Assembly: GCF_001642835.1 (NCBI RefSeq)
Contig: NZ_LXEI01000001.1
Span: forward strand, 310,001-374,000
Direction: 5' to 3'
DNA: 64,000 nucleotides
Source of the DNA: Pseudotamlana agarivorans
GTDB taxonomy: Bacteria; Bacteroidota; Bacteroidia; Flavobacteriales; Flavobacteriaceae
A program made the position numbers and the translations under genes. Each line of letters begins with the position of its first letter. Within the stretch, counting starts at the first letter, position 1. Of the stretch, positions 1 through 9,494 are shown in pieces. Below the pieces are notes generated by a model. It had not been told where the DNA came from, did not search any database, and saw only the letters and a program-made list of their open reading frames with translations.

Positions 1-2168
1 GCTTCAATACCCAATTCGGCTCCAAGATGTTTCTTTTCGATATCTTGTAAAATCTCCTGAACAAAAACGGCATGATCCCCGCCAACGCCATCAGCAAAAT
101 AAAAAGCAATATCGTTAGCACGACCTATTTTTGTAAAATACCCCGTTAATTTAGCCTTAACTATCGAAGAACGAAAATGATAACTAACATCAACCGACCG
201 GATGTTTTCAGTTGAAATTTGAGGTACGGTATTATGATTTTCTCTGGCATTTGAAAAGGTATTCTGAAGGCTTGGAGCTCGTGTTAAAACTCCTAAATTG
301 CCATCAAAAAGATGTTTCCCCGAAAATTTATATGTGAATCCGCCTTTAAAACCAAATCCTGTAAAATTCATTTTTTTTCCTTTGCCTAAAGAGGTATCTG
401 GAAATCCGCCATTTTGATACAAGCCTTCACGTTGGTATTGGGTTTGACTGAACTGTCCTGACAAATAAAAATCGATTTTGTTATACCTAAACTGCGCTTG
501 AGTAAAAGCGCTTAAGGCTTTAGAAAAAAGGCGATAATGGTATTTAAATTTGTCTCCCTCTGTTACGAGACGGTTTGGGTGCTGTAAATCATTTTGCGCA
601 TCATGACTATTGGAAGCAAAAGCATCGACATCTAAATAATACGAAGCACCTAAAAGATCCAGTACATTAGCAAAATTTTCAGAATTCAACCTGTTATAAT
701 TAACCGCCGCATTAAGGGTTACATTATTATTTATAGCCGTATTTAAAATTGAATTTATGGTGAGCTGTGTATCATCTACACGGTCTTCGTACAAAGCATA
801 AATCGCATGACCTCCTTGTGTGGCATGGGATATATTAGCCTCATACATATCGCTCCAATGTATTTGCCCATCATTTTGAAACGCTTTTAAGGCTTGATAG
901 GCATACTCTAAATGGTCGGGATCATTCCGCTCAAAGTAACTTGGGAGTTTTTGGTAGTAGGTCGGACTCGGATTAGAACCTCCGCCTTGTGGCATGCCGT
1001 CGATTAAATCGGTGCCATTGTAATCCAATCGACTATTACCCATATGTCCAAACTGAAAAGCTATATTGGTATTAAGCGTAGTTTTAGAACTTAGATTCCA
1101 ATAATGATTAAGCATGAGTATGGGTTCGTTAACCTCTTTTAGTCTCGAATTGCGTTTTTCGCCATCTTGCCAACCCCAATACTCATTGTATTTTGTGCCT
1201 TTTATGTCGTAAACTTCCTGGGTGTTTGGTGATGATTTTCCACGTATATTAGGCGCGTAAATAGCTGTAAAATTTAAACTTTGGTTTCCGATAAATTGCT
1301 TTTCTACACTAGCAAAAAAGGAATTAGCACTATATAAAGTAGCATCCTGATACCCTTCCGAACCCCATCGTCTACCTAAAGACACGGTGTAAGCCCAATT
1401 ATTTTTTAACAAGCCCGAAGCATACTTCGCCATAATGCGGTGTGCATAACTTCGATTAGATGACGAGTAAGTTAACCGGCCACCAGAACGTGCTTCCGAA
1501 GGGCGTACATTAATATTGGTGCTCCCTAAAACACCACCAAAACTAGAACTGGAAGGCGCAAGACCAAAGGCTAATTCTTGATTGCGAAGCACATCATTTA
1601 ATCCGCCCCAATTACTCCAATAGGGTCGGCCATTAAAACTTTTGTTCATCGCTACCCCATTTATAAGCACATTGCTGTGGTTAGAGTCTAAGCCGCGAGG
1701 TCTAAAAAACGACGCACTAAATTCAAAAGCTGCAGTACGTTGAAAAACATCTAATGAAGCGGCAAGTAATCCTGAAATATTATCGGATGCGAGTGTGTCG
1801 TCGTGAAGTTCATCATCAGTCAAACTAATGGTAAACAAATCATTGTTTGGTGACAAATCCCGACTCAAAACCATATCGTTAATATTAATCGTTTTACCTT
1901 CGTAAACCACAATAGGGTAACGTTTTTGGCTGTAACCCTGTTTTGAAACCACAAGAATTTGTTCACCTAACGGAATAGGACCTTCAAGAGCAAATACGCC
2001 CAAATTATTTGTTTGCGCACTAAGTGAAGTACCTTCCAAGTGAATATTAACGCTTTCAATCGGCTGAAGGGTTTCAGCGCTTTTAACACTACCCATAATA
2101 AGCGTTTCCTGTGCACAAATAACACATGAAATACTTAGAAAAAAGATTAGGAACAGGGGCTGTTTCAC
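1..2168 (-). CDS. TonB-dependent receptor with carboxypeptidase-like domain (C-terminus cut by window edge)
   Basis: Outer-membrane receptor for TonB-driven import of an unknown substrate. The frame is open from a GTG start at 2168 to the window edge, about 722 codons, so the last part of the beta-barrel is missing. The protein starts MKQPLFLIFFLSISC and has a signal peptide ending near VICAQ. A carboxypeptidase-regulatory-like beta domain follows (about residues 22-105), then a plug (about 120-230) containing PRGLDSNHSNVLINGVAMN and a YWSNW motif, then aromatic-rich barrel strands. No in-frame ATG lies near the signal peptide, which is why GTG is chosen. It is divergent from the endonuclease/phosphatase gene at 2270. 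The YWSNW plug segment is shared with the receptor at 3860-6391, so the two look like one subfamily. Family certain, substrate unknown. Confidence 0.9.
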   Translation of the reverse strand, partial: MKQPLFLIFFLSISCVICAQETLIMGSVKSAETLQPIESVNIHLEGTSLSAQTNNLGVFALEGPIPLGEQILVVSKQGYSQKRYPIVVYEGKTININDMVLSRDLSPNNDLFTISLTDDELHDDTLASDNISGLLAASLDVFQRTAAFEFSASFFRPRGLDSNHSNVLINGVAMNKSFNGRPYWSNWGGLNDVLRNQELAFGLAPSSSSFGGVLGSTNINVRPSEARSGGRLTYSSSNRSYAHRIMAKYASGLLKNNWAYTVSLGRRWGSEGYQDATLYSANSFFASVEKQFIGNQSLNFTAIYAPNIRGKSSPNTQEVYDIKGTKYNEYWGWQDGEKRNSRLKEVNEPILMLNHYWNLSSKTTLNTNIAFQFGHMGNSRLDYNGTDLIDGMPQGGGSNPSPTYYQKLPSYFERNDPDHLEYAYQALKAFQNDGQIHWSDMYEANISHATQGGHAIYALYEDRVDDTQLTINSILNTAINNNVTLNAAVNYNRLNSENFANVLDLLGASYYLDVDAFASNSHDAQNDLQHPNRLVTEGDKFKYHYRLFSKALSAFTQAQFRYNKIDFYLSGQFSQTQYQREGLYQNGGFPDTSLGKGKKMNFTGFGFKGGFTYKFSGKHLFDGNLGVLTRAPSLQNTFSNARENHNTVPQISTENIRSVDVSYHFRSSIVKAKLTGYFTKIGRANDIAFYFADGVGGDHAVFVQEILQDIEKKHLGAELGIE

Positions 2169-2244
2169 ATAAAATAATTGAAAGCCAAAAATATAAAATT
2201 ATATGAAATGAAAATAAAATCTTACAATTATTGTTGTAATATCT

Positions 2245-2252
2245 TATTTTTG
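2245..2252 (+). promoter_or_regulatory. Bacteroidota -7 box for the 2270 gene
   Basis: TATTTTTG is a perfect TAnnTTTG match 17 bases upstream of the ATG. No good TTG -33 element is seen at the usual distance, so only the -7 half is supported. Confidence 0.45.
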
Positions 2253-2269
2253 AATGTCAAATTATAATC

Positions 2270-3319
2270 ATGTCATTATTAAAATTATTTACCTGCGCCC
2301 TCACTTTTTTACTTGTGACTAACCTAAATGCACAGCAAAAAAAGTTTAAAATTCACACCATTGCCTTCTATAATCTCGAAAACTATTTTGATACGATTAA
2401 CGATCCCAATACGCTCGATGATTACAGTCCTATTATGGAACTCAAAACACATCGCCGTGAAGCCTATAAACAAAAAACAAAGAATATGGCTCGGGTTATA
2501 GCAGATATAGGCAGGGATTTCACCAACAATTCTCCGACGCTTATTGGGGTTTGTGAAATAGAAAATGAGCGTGTTTTAGAAGATTTGGTTTCAGAGCCTT
2601 ATTTAAAATCTAAGTCCTACAAATTTATTCATTTTGATTCGCCCGATGCCAGAGGTATTGATGTCGCTTTATTATATCAATCTGAAGTATTCACCCTTAT
2701 ACACCAAAGTTCTCATGTTCTAAAAATTTACGACGAAACGAACGGAAAACGCGTTTTTACTAGAAATCAACTTCTAGTAAGTGGCAAGCTTGAAAATGAA
2801 TGGATACATGTTATTGTAAACCACTGGCCGTCACGACGTGGTGGAGAAGCTAAAAGTAACTACAAACGGGTAGCCGCAGCAAAATTGAATAAACGTATTA
2901 TCGATTCCCTCCAAATTACCGATCCGTATGCAAAAATTATCATTATGGGTGACTTAAACGATAACCCGAATAACCAAAGTGTCAAAAAAACACTTAAAGC
3001 CAAAACAGATAGAAATCAAGTTGGGTTGAAAGGTATATACAATCCGTTTGCCAAATTTTATAAAGAAGGTTTTGGGACTACAGCCTATCGTGATGCCTGG
3101 AGTTTATTCGACCAAATAATGATAACCAAACCCTTACTTAATAAAAACAACAACGGTTTCACGTATTACAAAGCCGGTATATACAATAAAAACGAGGTCA
3201 TACAACAAACAGGTTCCTATAAAGGTTATCCTTTTAGAAGTTGGGGCTACAGCGGATTTACAAATGGTTTTAGCGACCATTTTCCGGTGTATCTCTATTT
3301 AATTAAGGAAGCAGATTGA
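2270..3319 (+). CDS. Secreted endonuclease/exonuclease/phosphatase-fold protein
   Basis: A 349-residue metal-dependent hydrolase of the endonuclease/exonuclease/phosphatase superfamily; the substrate could be DNA, a phosphoester or a lipid phosphate. It has a signal peptide (about residues 1-21, ending LNAQ), so it acts in the envelope or outside. Visible superfamily motifs in order are YNLENYFDT near residue 34, GVCEIEN near 93 (metal-binding Glu), GIDVALLYQ near 129, VNHWPSRRGG near 182, GDLNDNP near 227 (catalytic Asp/Asn) and SDHFPVYL near the C-terminus (catalytic Asp-His). The length fits flavobacterial homologues. It is a single gene convergent with the membrane protein at 3322, with two bases between them and no room for a separate terminator. 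Confidence 0.88.
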   Translation: MSLLKLFTCALTFLLVTNLNAQQKKFKIHTIAFYNLENYFDTINDPNTLDDYSPIMELKTHRREAYKQKTKNMARVIADIGRDFTNNSPTLIGVCEIENERVLEDLVSEPYLKSKSYKFIHFDSPDARGIDVALLYQSEVFTLIHQSSHVLKIYDETNGKRVFTRNQLLVSGKLENEWIHVIVNHWPSRRGGEAKSNYKRVAAAKLNKRIIDSLQITDPYAKIIIMGDLNDNPNNQSVKKTLKAKTDRNQVGLKGIYNPFAKFYKEGFGTTAYRDAWSLFDQIMITKPLLNKNNNGFTYYKAGIYNKNEVIQQTGSYKGYPFRSWGYSGFTNGFSDHFPVYLYLIKEAD

Positions 3320-3321
3320 GC

Positions 3322-3759
3322 TTAACTCAACCAAGTACCCCAAGGAATTCTAGATAGCAATAACACTAAAGCTAAAGAATAAAAAACAGCTATGGTTTTA
3401 AGTTTGGCCTTTGAAGTAAGTTTTCTTTTGTGTTTAGAATAACCAATAGTAATCAAAGCAATGGCAATAATATTAACAAATGGATGCTCCACAAGATATA
3501 GTCTCGCTAATGAATTACTCATCACCTTACCACCTAATTCGCTCCATAACTCGAAACGTGGTGATACAAAATACAACACTAAACCAATTAGTAACTGTAT
3601 ATGGGATACAATTAAAGAGAATAAACCTCTTCTAAAATCATTGTTTTCATATTCCTTATCGCCCATCGTTTTAACAATGGCCGTAACCGCAGTAATGGTT
3701 ATAACAATAAGCACTAAATAAGCCCAATAAGAGTGAAGTGACAATATAATCTCGTACAT
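3322..3759 (-). CDS. Small four-helix membrane protein, function unknown
   Basis: A 145-residue integral membrane protein with four predicted membrane segments (about residues 10-29, 46-65, 92-107 and 122-138). Histidines stand at residue 9, at the start of helix 2 (SHIQ) and before helix 3 (EHP). Related flavobacterial proteins have been labelled cytochrome-b-like because of such histidines, but I cannot show haem binding. It has no lipobox or signal peptidase site. It stands alone between convergent and codirectional neighbours, with its own -7 box at 3787-3794. Confidence 0.75.
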   Translation of the reverse strand: MYEIILSLHSYWAYLVLIVITITAVTAIVKTMGDKEYENNDFRRGLFSLIVSHIQLLIGLVLYFVSPRFELWSELGGKVMSNSLARLYLVEHPFVNIIAIALITIGYSKHKRKLTSKAKLKTIAVFYSLALVLLLSRIPWGTWLS

Positions 3760-3786
3760 AGTTGGTTATGTTTTATTTTTAAAAAC

Positions 3787-3794
3787 CAAAGATA
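3787..3794 (-). promoter_or_regulatory. Bacteroidota -7 box for the 3759 gene
   Basis: Read on the minus strand this is TATCTTTG, a perfect TAnnTTTG, 27 bases from the start codon of the small membrane protein. Confidence 0.45.
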
Positions 3795-3806
3795 ATAATT
3801 ATGGGC

Positions 3807-3840
3807 ATAAAAAAAACGCTTCAATTGAAGCGTTTTTTTA
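3807..3840 (-). terminator. Rho-independent terminator after the TonB receptor at 3860
   Basis: A perfect inverted repeat AACGCTTCAATTGAAGCGTT flanked by A and T runs on both sides. It lies 20 bases beyond the receptor stop codon and could work in both directions. Confidence 0.85.
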
Positions 3841-3859
3841 TGTTCATCAAACAATTTGA

Positions 3860-6391
3860 TTAGAAATTGAAACGTACACTAAAGTTCCAAGTTCTGCCGT
3901 ATCCAAAACGACCCGTATTGCCTGTGTTAATTCCTTTGTAGTTTTCATCTGGGTTTGAAGAAGCCCCTAAGTTTCCAGAAACAGACTCTAAATAAACCTC
4001 ATCGAAAAGGTTATCAAGGTTAAAACGGAATTGTAAAGACTTGTTATCAGACCCTACCATCACTTTGTATGATAAACCAGCATCCATAGTATTGTAAGAA
4101 GGCATAGAAAGCGGCGCTTCATCTAATGCACCTACAGAAAACATGTCATTATACCAGTTCCAAGCAGCATCAACACTAAATCTTGGGCAAATCATATAAC
4201 TTCCATTAATACCTCCAGTTACTTGTGCTGCACCACCAACACTAAATCCGTCGATAACAATTTCTTCATCACCACCTATTTGGTTTCCATCGTTATCAAA
4301 AGTTCTTTGATTCGCATTGTCTTTAAATTGCCATTCACCTAAAGAAAGGAATCCATTAAGCGTTAAATTATCAAGTGGACGTGTCATCACTTCAAGCTCA
4401 ATTCCGTAGTGCACTTGTTTTACACCCATAGTTTGGTAGCTAATGTAATCATCACCATTCTCACCATTATTACGGTATTTTGTTACATTATCCCAAGTTG
4501 TGTGATAAGCGTTTAAATTAGCCGAAATTGCTCTACCTCCATGAAATTGATATCCTGCTTCGAAACCAGTAATTTCTTCGTTTTCTGCCTCTGGTTGTAA
4601 TAAAGCATTACCTGTTCTGTTGTTTTGATATAGTGTATCGTGGAATGGCTGACGAGAGTAATATCCTGTATTAAAAAATACACGGTGTGCATCACTTAGC
4701 TCGTAAGCTAAACCACCCTTTACGTTAAATCCAAGATTGTTTACCTTATCACTCTTTTCTCCTTCACCCGGTGTTGAAGTAAATAAATACTCGGTACGCA
4801 CGTGTGACTGGTTAGAAAATGCACCTTGGAAAAAAGCAGAGAAACTATCATTAGCATATTCCAATTGACCAAATATACCACCGTAATTGATTTGCTCTTC
4901 GTAATCATATCCAAAACGTTGTAAGTGATCGGTGTTAGGTTTAAAAAACACTTCCCACGGATTAATACCTCCAGCTTCCGTTAAGTAATAATCTTGGTTG
5001 TTGTTATAAGCTGAATTAGCTTGAACAGAATCTACAGTAATAAACTCGCGAACATCTCTAAAGTGAATACCATTATATAAACGGATATCGGCTCCAACAT
5101 TAAAGTTTAAGTTCTCTGTCAATTGGTTGTTATAGTTAGACACTAACCCATACCAGTTGTGGTTATTGTTAGATCCTCTAGCATAGTCCACCGAACCAAT
5201 AGACTGTGCAAAACTACCACGTCCCATAGAACCATATAGCACTGTAGAAAGTGATGATTTATCATTAATAGTGAAATCCCAACTTAAGTTAGCTACAGGT
5301 TTGTGATAAATATTTCTACCTCCAGGGTATTTTCCACTAGATAAAGTATTAGGACTATCTACACCGTCAAAAGTCCAAGAGTTATACTTTCTACCATTAT
5401 CTAAAAATGATTGGATATCGCCACTTCCTGCCACAGCATGCCATTGAGGTGCTCCTGTAAGTAAAAAGTTAAATGTATGGTGATCGTTTGGAGTGTATCC
5501 AACAGAAAAGAAATACGTTTGACCTTGTCCATCGGTATCATCTACATAACCATCACCTTGCCAGTACCCTAACAAAGAGGCAAAAGACCATCCTTTTTGG
5601 TTAACTCCTGTTGAATAATATGCTGTTGTTTTTGTAAAAAAATCGTTACCAAGCATTTGCTGAAGAAATCCACCTTCTTTTTGATCGATGGTTTTAGTAA
5701 CAATGTTAACCGTACCACCAACTGAAGAAATAGCTAATTTAGAAGCTCCTAAACCACGTTGCACTTGTATCGCATTGGCTACGTCCATAACACCAGACCA
5801 GTTAGACCAGTACATCTTACCATCTTCCATACCGTTAATTGGTTGTCCGTTTAATAAGAATGCTGTATTGGTTTGATCAAAACCACGTAAAAACATTTGG
5901 CCGTCACCAAATCCACCAGCTTTAATGTTTTGAACTGAAGGTGTCGATTTTAAAACTTCTGGTAAATCCCAGTTTCCAGCTTTTTCTTGAATTTCTTTAG
6001 CTTTAATAGTTGACACGGCTACTGGTGTTTTTCTATCTTCAGCTAAATCAATAACGCCACCACCTACGATAACGATCTCGTCTAGGGTGTTATCTGGCAT
6101 TAATTTAATTTCACCTAAATCTTGATCACCATTAAATTTAACTGTAATCGTACTATAACCAACATAAGAAATCACTAATTGTCCAGAAGACGCATTAGTT
6201 TGTAGTGTAAATGTGCCTTCAAAACTTGAAGAAGCGCCATTCGTTGTGCCTTTTTCAACTATATTGGCACCAGGAAGAGGGGAGTTTAATTCGCCATCAA
6301 CAATAGTTCCTGTAACCGTACTCTGTGATGTCGCCACTGCAGAACATAACAGAACTGCCATTGCAAATAAAAATTGTGTAATTTTTTTCAT
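3860..6391 (-). CDS. TonB-dependent receptor with carboxypeptidase-like domain
   Basis: Complete 843-residue outer-membrane TonB-dependent receptor. The signal peptide covers about residues 1-22 (MKKITQFLFAMAVLLCSAVA). The carboxypeptidase-regulatory-like domain runs about 24-105 (VTGTIVDGELNSPLPGANI, GYSTITV) and is followed by the linker LDEIVIVGGG. The plug covers about 115-235 (LRGFDQTNTAFLLNGQPING, YWSNWSGVMD, SVGGTVNIVTK). The 22-strand-type barrel ends in the terminal aromatic signature SVRFNF. There is no SusD partner next to it, so it is not a SusCD pair. It resembles the receptor at the left edge more than those at 35195 and 53554. The substrate cannot be read from the sequence. It is monocistronic, with a -7 box at 6419-6426 and a terminator at 3807-3840. 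Confidence 0.93.
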   Translation of the reverse strand: MKKITQFLFAMAVLLCSAVATSQSTVTGTIVDGELNSPLPGANIVEKGTTNGASSSFEGTFTLQTNASSGQLVISYVGYSTITVKFNGDQDLGEIKLMPDNTLDEIVIVGGGVIDLAEDRKTPVAVSTIKAKEIQEKAGNWDLPEVLKSTPSVQNIKAGGFGDGQMFLRGFDQTNTAFLLNGQPINGMEDGKMYWSNWSGVMDVANAIQVQRGLGASKLAISSVGGTVNIVTKTIDQKEGGFLQQMLGNDFFTKTTAYYSTGVNQKGWSFASLLGYWQGDGYVDDTDGQGQTYFFSVGYTPNDHHTFNFLLTGAPQWHAVAGSGDIQSFLDNGRKYNSWTFDGVDSPNTLSSGKYPGGRNIYHKPVANLSWDFTINDKSSLSTVLYGSMGRGSFAQSIGSVDYARGSNNNHNWYGLVSNYNNQLTENLNFNVGADIRLYNGIHFRDVREFITVDSVQANSAYNNNQDYYLTEAGGINPWEVFFKPNTDHLQRFGYDYEEQINYGGIFGQLEYANDSFSAFFQGAFSNQSHVRTEYLFTSTPGEGEKSDKVNNLGFNVKGGLAYELSDAHRVFFNTGYYSRQPFHDTLYQNNRTGNALLQPEAENEEITGFEAGYQFHGGRAISANLNAYHTTWDNVTKYRNNGENGDDYISYQTMGVKQVHYGIELEVMTRPLDNLTLNGFLSLGEWQFKDNANQRTFDNDGNQIGGDEEIVIDGFSVGGAAQVTGGINGSYMICPRFSVDAAWNWYNDMFSVGALDEAPLSMPSYNTMDAGLSYKVMVGSDNKSLQFRFNLDNLFDEVYLESVSGNLGASSNPDENYKGINTGNTGRFGYGRTWNFSVRFNF

Positions 6392-6418
6392 GAATTAATT
6401 ATTATGAATTAGTCGGGG

Positions 6419-6426
6419 CAAAAATA
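6419..6426 (-). promoter_or_regulatory. Bacteroidota -7 box for the 6391 TonB receptor
   Basis: The minus strand reads TATTTTTG (perfect TAnnTTTG), 27 bases before the ATG. No clear TTG -33 element is visible. Confidence 0.45.
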
Positions 6427-6486
6427 CATAATATTTTAATACCTATATTAACTAAATATTAACACAATCAGCACGTTATACAAAAA

Positions 6487-6522
6487 AATAAGGCGCCAAT
6501 TTTATAAAAAAGGCGCCTTATT
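6487..6522 (-). terminator. Terminator at the end of the pgi operon
   Basis: An 11-bp perfect inverted repeat, AATAAGGCGCC and GGCGCCTTATT, separated by 14 A/T-rich bases and flanked by an A run that becomes a U run in the minus-strand transcript. It lies 20 bases beyond the pgi stop codon. Confidence 0.85.
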
Positions 6523-6542
6523 ATTATATGCTTGTTAATTTT

Positions 6543-8162
6543 TTAACTAAAACTTTTATAATAATCTAATAAATTCTGTGTAGAGGAGTCATGTTCGTGA
6601 GAATCTGCACTGTTAAATTCCTGTAAAATTTTACTAGCTAATTGCTTCCCTAATTCTACTCCAAATTGATCGTAACTAAAGATGTTCCAAATAATCCCTT
6701 GTACAAAAATTTTATGCTCATACATGGCAATTAATTTTCCTAAACTTTCTGGTGACAACTTCTCAACATAGATAGTATTTGTCGGTTTATTCCCTTGGAA
6801 AATTTTAAACGGAATAATAGCTTCTCCAGTACCCTCGGCAACCACCTCTGCTTCAGTCTTTCCGTTTAATAAAGCCTCTGTTTGGGCTAAAAAATTGGAA
6901 GTTAATTTATCTTGATGATCTTGGTTACCGTGTAAAGATTTTGCAAACCCGATAAAATCGGCAGGAATGAGTTTAGTACCTTGGTGAATAAGTTGAAAAA
7001 AGGCATGCTGCGAATTGGTCCCTGGCTCTCCCCAAATAATGGTTCCTGTTTGGTAGTTGATTGGATTTCCGTTTCTATCTACACTTTTACCATTACTTTC
7101 CATAATCCCTTGTTGTAAATAAGTCGCAAACTGATTTAAATACTGAGAATAAGGAATTACAGCTTCGCTTTCTACATTAAAAAAGTTATTATACCAAACA
7201 CTTATTAAAGCCAATAGCACTGGAATATTAGAATCGAAATCTTCATTTCTAAAATGCTCATCCATTTTATGAGCACCACTAAGCAAACTATCAAAATGCT
7301 CATAGCCTATCGCTAAACTAATAGTTAAACCTACGGCGCTCCATAATGAAAAACGGCCTCCAACCCAATCCCACATTGGGAAAATGTTGTTAGGATCAAT
7401 CCCAAAGGCTTGAACTTTTTCAATATTAGTTGATACAGCAACGAAGTGTTTTGCAATGTCCGATTCATCGGCATATTCTAAAAACCACTCTTTTAACGTA
7501 TTGGCATTAGACAGAGTTTCCTGCGTGGTGAATGTTTTTGACACCACAACAAATAAAGTCGTTTCAGGATTTAGATTTTTAATCACTTCATTAACGTGAT
7601 CGCCATCTACATTACTTACAAAATGTGTGGTTAAATGATTTTTGTAGAATTGCAAAGCATCTACAACCATGGCTGGTCCTAAATCTGAACCACCAATACC
7701 AATATTCACCACATCGGTAAATGCTTTTCCGGTGTATCCTTTTCTAACGCCGCCAACCACTTCGTTAGTAAAGGCTTTTATTTGATCTTTTACCTTATAG
7801 ATTTCAGGCATGACATCCTCACCATCTACTTTAAAATTAGCTGTCTTTGGAGCACGTAAAGCGGTATGTAATACAGCTCTTCCTTCAGTTTGATTAATTA
7901 TTTCTCCTGAAAACTGGCTAGCAATAGCATCTTTAAGCTTCACATCATCTGCGAGCTCTAATAAATATTTTAGGGTTTCTTCGGTTATTCTGTTTTTAGA
8001 AAAATCGACATAGAAATCATCCCATTTTACTGTAAATTTATTTGCACGATCTGCATCGGAAGCAAATAAATCTTTCATATGAATGTCTTTTACAGCTTCA
8101 AAATGTTCTTGAAGCTTTTTCCATGAAGGGGTGTTTAAAGGATTAATGCTTGGTAGTGTCAT
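6543..8162 (-). CDS. pgi: Glucose-6-phosphate isomerase
   Basis: Cytosolic enzyme interconverting glucose-6-phosphate and fructose-6-phosphate in glycolysis and gluconeogenesis. It has 539 residues, normal for the long bacterial form. Visible are the two SIS halves, [12 protein letters not shown] near residue 154, the phosphate-binding [12 protein letters not shown] near 205, the signature [13 protein letters not shown] near 267, the catalytic Glu region [14 protein letters not shown] and [12 protein letters not shown] near the C-terminal catalytic His/Lys region. It is the last gene of a compact minus-strand operon, 15 bases after the M23 peptidase gene, and is followed by a strong terminator. 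Confidence 0.97.
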   Translation of the reverse strand: MTLPSINPLNTPSWKKLQEHFEAVKDIHMKDLFASDADRANKFTVKWDDFYVDFSKNRITEETLKYLLELADDVKLKDAIASQFSGEIINQTEGRAVLHTALRAPKTANFKVDGEDVMPEIYKVKDQIKAFTNEVVGGVRKGYTGKAFTDVVNIGIGGSDLGPAMVVDALQFYKNHLTTHFVSNVDGDHVNEVIKNLNPETTLFVVVSKTFTTQETLSNANTLKEWFLEYADESDIAKHFVAVSTNIEKVQAFGIDPNNIFPMWDWVGGRFSLWSAVGLTISLAIGYEHFDSLLSGAHKMDEHFRNEDFDSNIPVLLALISVWYNNFFNVESEAVIPYSQYLNQFATYLQQGIMESNGKSVDRNGNPINYQTGTIIWGEPGTNSQHAFFQLIHQGTKLIPADFIGFAKSLHGNQDHQDKLTSNFLAQTEALLNGKTEAEVVAEGTGEAIIPFKIFQGNKPTNTIYVEKLSPESLGKLIAMYEHKIFVQGIIWNIFSYDQFGVELGKQLASKILQEFNSADSHEHDSSTQNLLDYYKSFS

Positions 8163-8177
8163 GTAGTTGTTTTTGGT

Positions 8178-9494
8178 TTATGAAATTAAGTGTTCATTTT
8201 GCCTAACGGTTTCACCTTTTGGCTCTTCGATAAGCTCAGGTTTAATCTCGAAAGGAATATCGTCTAGTTGTTCTTTTATCGGTTTAATAAACTCTAAATA
8301 TTCTACTTTTAGCGAATCTGAAATAGATTGCGCTTGTGGTAGTTTTTGCTTAAACGGATCGACTTGTTTTCCATTTACCCAAAAGCGATAACACACATGA
8401 GGACCACCAGTATTCCCGGTCATTCCAACCCATCCAATAACATCACCCTGTTTCACATATTGCCCTACTTTAACTTTACGCTTACTCATGTGCAGGTACT
8501 GCGTTTCGTAAGTAGCGTTGTGTCTAATTTTCACATAATTCCCATTACCACCACGACGTTCCGATTTTGTAACGGTTCCATTAGCAGTTGCCATAATTGG
8601 GGTTCCTATAGGAGCTGCAAAATCGGTACCTTTATGAGGTCTTACTTTATAACCATAAACCGCAATTCGACGTTTTAAATTATACCGCGATGAAATACGA
8701 CTAAACTGAACCGGTGCCTTTAAAAACGCACGACGTAAATTTTTGGCATCTTCATTAAAATAATCTACTATCCCCTTATCGGAATCTGTTTCAAATGCAA
8801 AGGCATAAAACGGTTCGCTGTTATGCTCAAAATAAGCTGCTTTAATGTTGTGAACTCCAGTATAAATAGTATCATCAATATATTTATCGGTATATATAAC
8901 TTTAAATCGATCGCCCTTTTGGAGTCTTCTAAAATCAATAGTCCATGCGTAAATTTCATCAGCCAATTTAAAGGCTAATCTCGGACTTAAGCCTTGTTCT
9001 TCTAAGGTTTCTGAAATACTACTATTAATAACACCTGTAGCCGATTTTTCAATATAGCTTATTGGTTTTTGCTCGGTATATGCTTGAATGGAGTCTTTAA
9101 AATCTACCACCACATAATCTTCCAGATTAGGCTGATATATAAAGCATTCTGGTGTTTGCAATGAGTCTTTAGCACACAGAAGCGTATAAGGCTTCCCTAA
9201 TTGTAAACTTGTAATATCAAAAGTATTTTTTACCGCTTCTACAATATTGTGAATGGTTGAATAGCCTATATGATTTCGACCAAGAATATGACCAAAACTA
9301 TCACCACTTTTAATGGTATCACGTTTTACGACGTAATCGTTTAAATTATAACCGAATTCATGAATTTCTTTGACTTCCTCAACTACAGGGGGTTCTGCTT
9401 TTACAATAGGCGTCGATTTCTTGGGGTTATCTTTACAAGCTGAAAATAAAATGATTAATACTAAAAATGCTGTTACTTTATATTTGTTCCCCAT
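8178..9494 (-). CDS. M23-family metallopeptidase lipoprotein (LytM domain)
   Basis: Envelope peptidoglycan endopeptidase of the M23/LytM type, or a non-catalytic relative. I start it at 9494 (MGNKYKVTAFLVLIILFSAC): this gives a classic lipoprotein signal with the lipobox Cys at residue 20, whereas a longer frame back to 9572 adds 26 charged residues ahead of the signal and sits inside kynA. About 438 residues. The N-terminal half resembles LysM/OapA-like domains seen in this protein class. The LytM domain is C-terminal, with HKGTDFA (zinc His and Asp) and GGPHVCYRFW. The usual HxH is HVC here, so the third zinc ligand would be Cys. The start overlaps the kynA stop by 22 bases, indicating co-transcription. 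Confidence 0.88.
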   Translation of the reverse strand: MGNKYKVTAFLVLIILFSACKDNPKKSTPIVKAEPPVVEEVKEIHEFGYNLNDYVVKRDTIKSGDSFGHILGRNHIGYSTIHNIVEAVKNTFDITSLQLGKPYTLLCAKDSLQTPECFIYQPNLEDYVVVDFKDSIQAYTEQKPISYIEKSATGVINSSISETLEEQGLSPRLAFKLADEIYAWTIDFRRLQKGDRFKVIYTDKYIDDTIYTGVHNIKAAYFEHNSEPFYAFAFETDSDKGIVDYFNEDAKNLRRAFLKAPVQFSRISSRYNLKRRIAVYGYKVRPHKGTDFAAPIGTPIMATANGTVTKSERRGGNGNYVKIRHNATYETQYLHMSKRKVKVGQYVKQGDVIGWVGMTGNTGGPHVCYRFWVNGKQVDPFKQKLPQAQSISDSLKVEYLEFIKPIKEQLDDIPFEIKPELIEEPKGETVRQNEHLIS

